26,515 nucleotides of DNA, taken from Plakobranchus ocellatus. Its lineage: Eukaryota; Mollusca; Gastropoda; Plakobranchidae. Below, one piece after another: positions 25,976 through 26,515 of the stretch. The notes under the pieces are model-generated. The model was not told where the DNA came from and searched no databases. It saw only the letters and a list, made by a program, of their open reading frames with translations. How positions within the stretch are numbered: the stretch's first letter is position 1; every line of letters starts with the position of its first letter. The position numbers and the translations under genes are program-made. Where the stretch lies: positions 993,335 through 1,019,849 of the forward strand of contig BLXT01008499.1 in assembly GCA_019648995.1 (NCBI GenBank), in the 5' to 3' direction.

Positions 25976-26515
25976 CTATAAAAAAATCAATGTGTAACAT
26001 TATTTTGTTACGTTAGTTAATTAAGAGTATGTTGTTTTGCGATTCTAGAGAGAGTAAAAAAAATAATAAATTTCAATAATTTTTCATAAAAAAAACAACA
26101 GCTTTCATTTCGGCCCTAGATGCACAACGCTAAAAATGCGTACCATCTATATATTGATAAAATCTTCTGTTGTGTAAATGTAGCTTGTCATTTATCATTT
26201 TTTATTCCAAACGTAAAATTATGTCTATCTCCAAAACCTGAAGAGTGACACTTAATGGAAGAAGGAAGGCAGAACAGCATTGGCCAAAGATGAAATATTG
26301 TCATGAGGTGGCACGCTTGTCGACTTCCAGCAGAATCCTTTGACATGAAGATACATGCACTATTAACAACACTCATATCTTTTTCCTCACTTGGTAGAAT
26401 TATCCTGACTAAAGAAGGTATAACGGTCTTAAATATTTTTGCCCCTTTTTATACCTATAGTGTTTTATCGCCATCATAATCAGCATCGTCATCATCATCA
26501 TCATCATGATCATCA
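25976..26515 (-). other. VMAT-like upstream intron (partial)
   Basis: AT-rich; no SLC18 exon is recognised. It ends in a (CAT)n microsatellite at 26484-26515. Confidence 0.6.
26484..26515 (+). repeat. (CAT)n microsatellite
   Basis: CAT/ATC trinucleotides running to the window edge. Confidence 0.85.

Overview
The window is eukaryotic nuclear DNA: AT-rich, with split genes, GT-AG introns and many microsatellites. It fits a mollusc, probably a gastropod. The clade call rests on an animal-type chitin synthase with a long C-terminal tail, two small secreted EF-hand proteins and an SLC18-type transporter. It is an inference, not read from a marker gene. No open frame longer than about 200 codons is a complete gene, so nearly all coding sequence had to be assembled from exons using splice sites, reading phase and family similarity.

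Layout, left to right. (1) 685-12225, plus strand: the C-terminal ~870 residues of a chitin synthase in 13 exons (end of the GT2 catalytic core, a multi-spanning membrane block, a charged linker, two further membrane segments, and an acidic then Gln/His-rich tail). Its N-terminal exons lie left of the window. (2) 15611-12710, minus strand: a complete four-exon gene for a 144-residue secreted protein with four EF-hands, tail-to-tail with the chitin synthase (predicted polyadenylation signals about 250 bp apart). (3) 17305-19932, plus strand: a complete four-exon paralogue of 124 residues with a TATA box, head-to-head with gene 2 across about 1.7 kb. The two have the same intron phases and an identical 165-nt third exon. 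(4) 19933-24600: a gene-poor stretch of microsatellites and diverged duplications, ending in a ~118-bp tandem array. (5) 25975-24652, minus strand: the last two exons of a vesicular monoamine transporter-like (SLC18) gene that continues past the right edge.

Repeats include two tRNA-derived SINE-like elements in opposite orientation in one chitin synthase intron, a ~330-bp dispersed repeat found at both ~6880 and ~25298, a 52-bp tandem array grown from the end of its second copy, a related pair of sequences flanking chitin synthase exon L, and two assembly gaps that both fall in tandem repeats.

Working together: chitin synthase makes and extrudes chitin at the plasma membrane, and the EF-hand pair would be secreted into the same extracellular space as calcium-binding proteins. 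Molluscan shell and cuticle are chitin/calcium matrices, so a small biomineralisation-related neighbourhood is a reasonable hypothesis, but the sequence alone does not prove it. The transporter is probably an unrelated neighbour.
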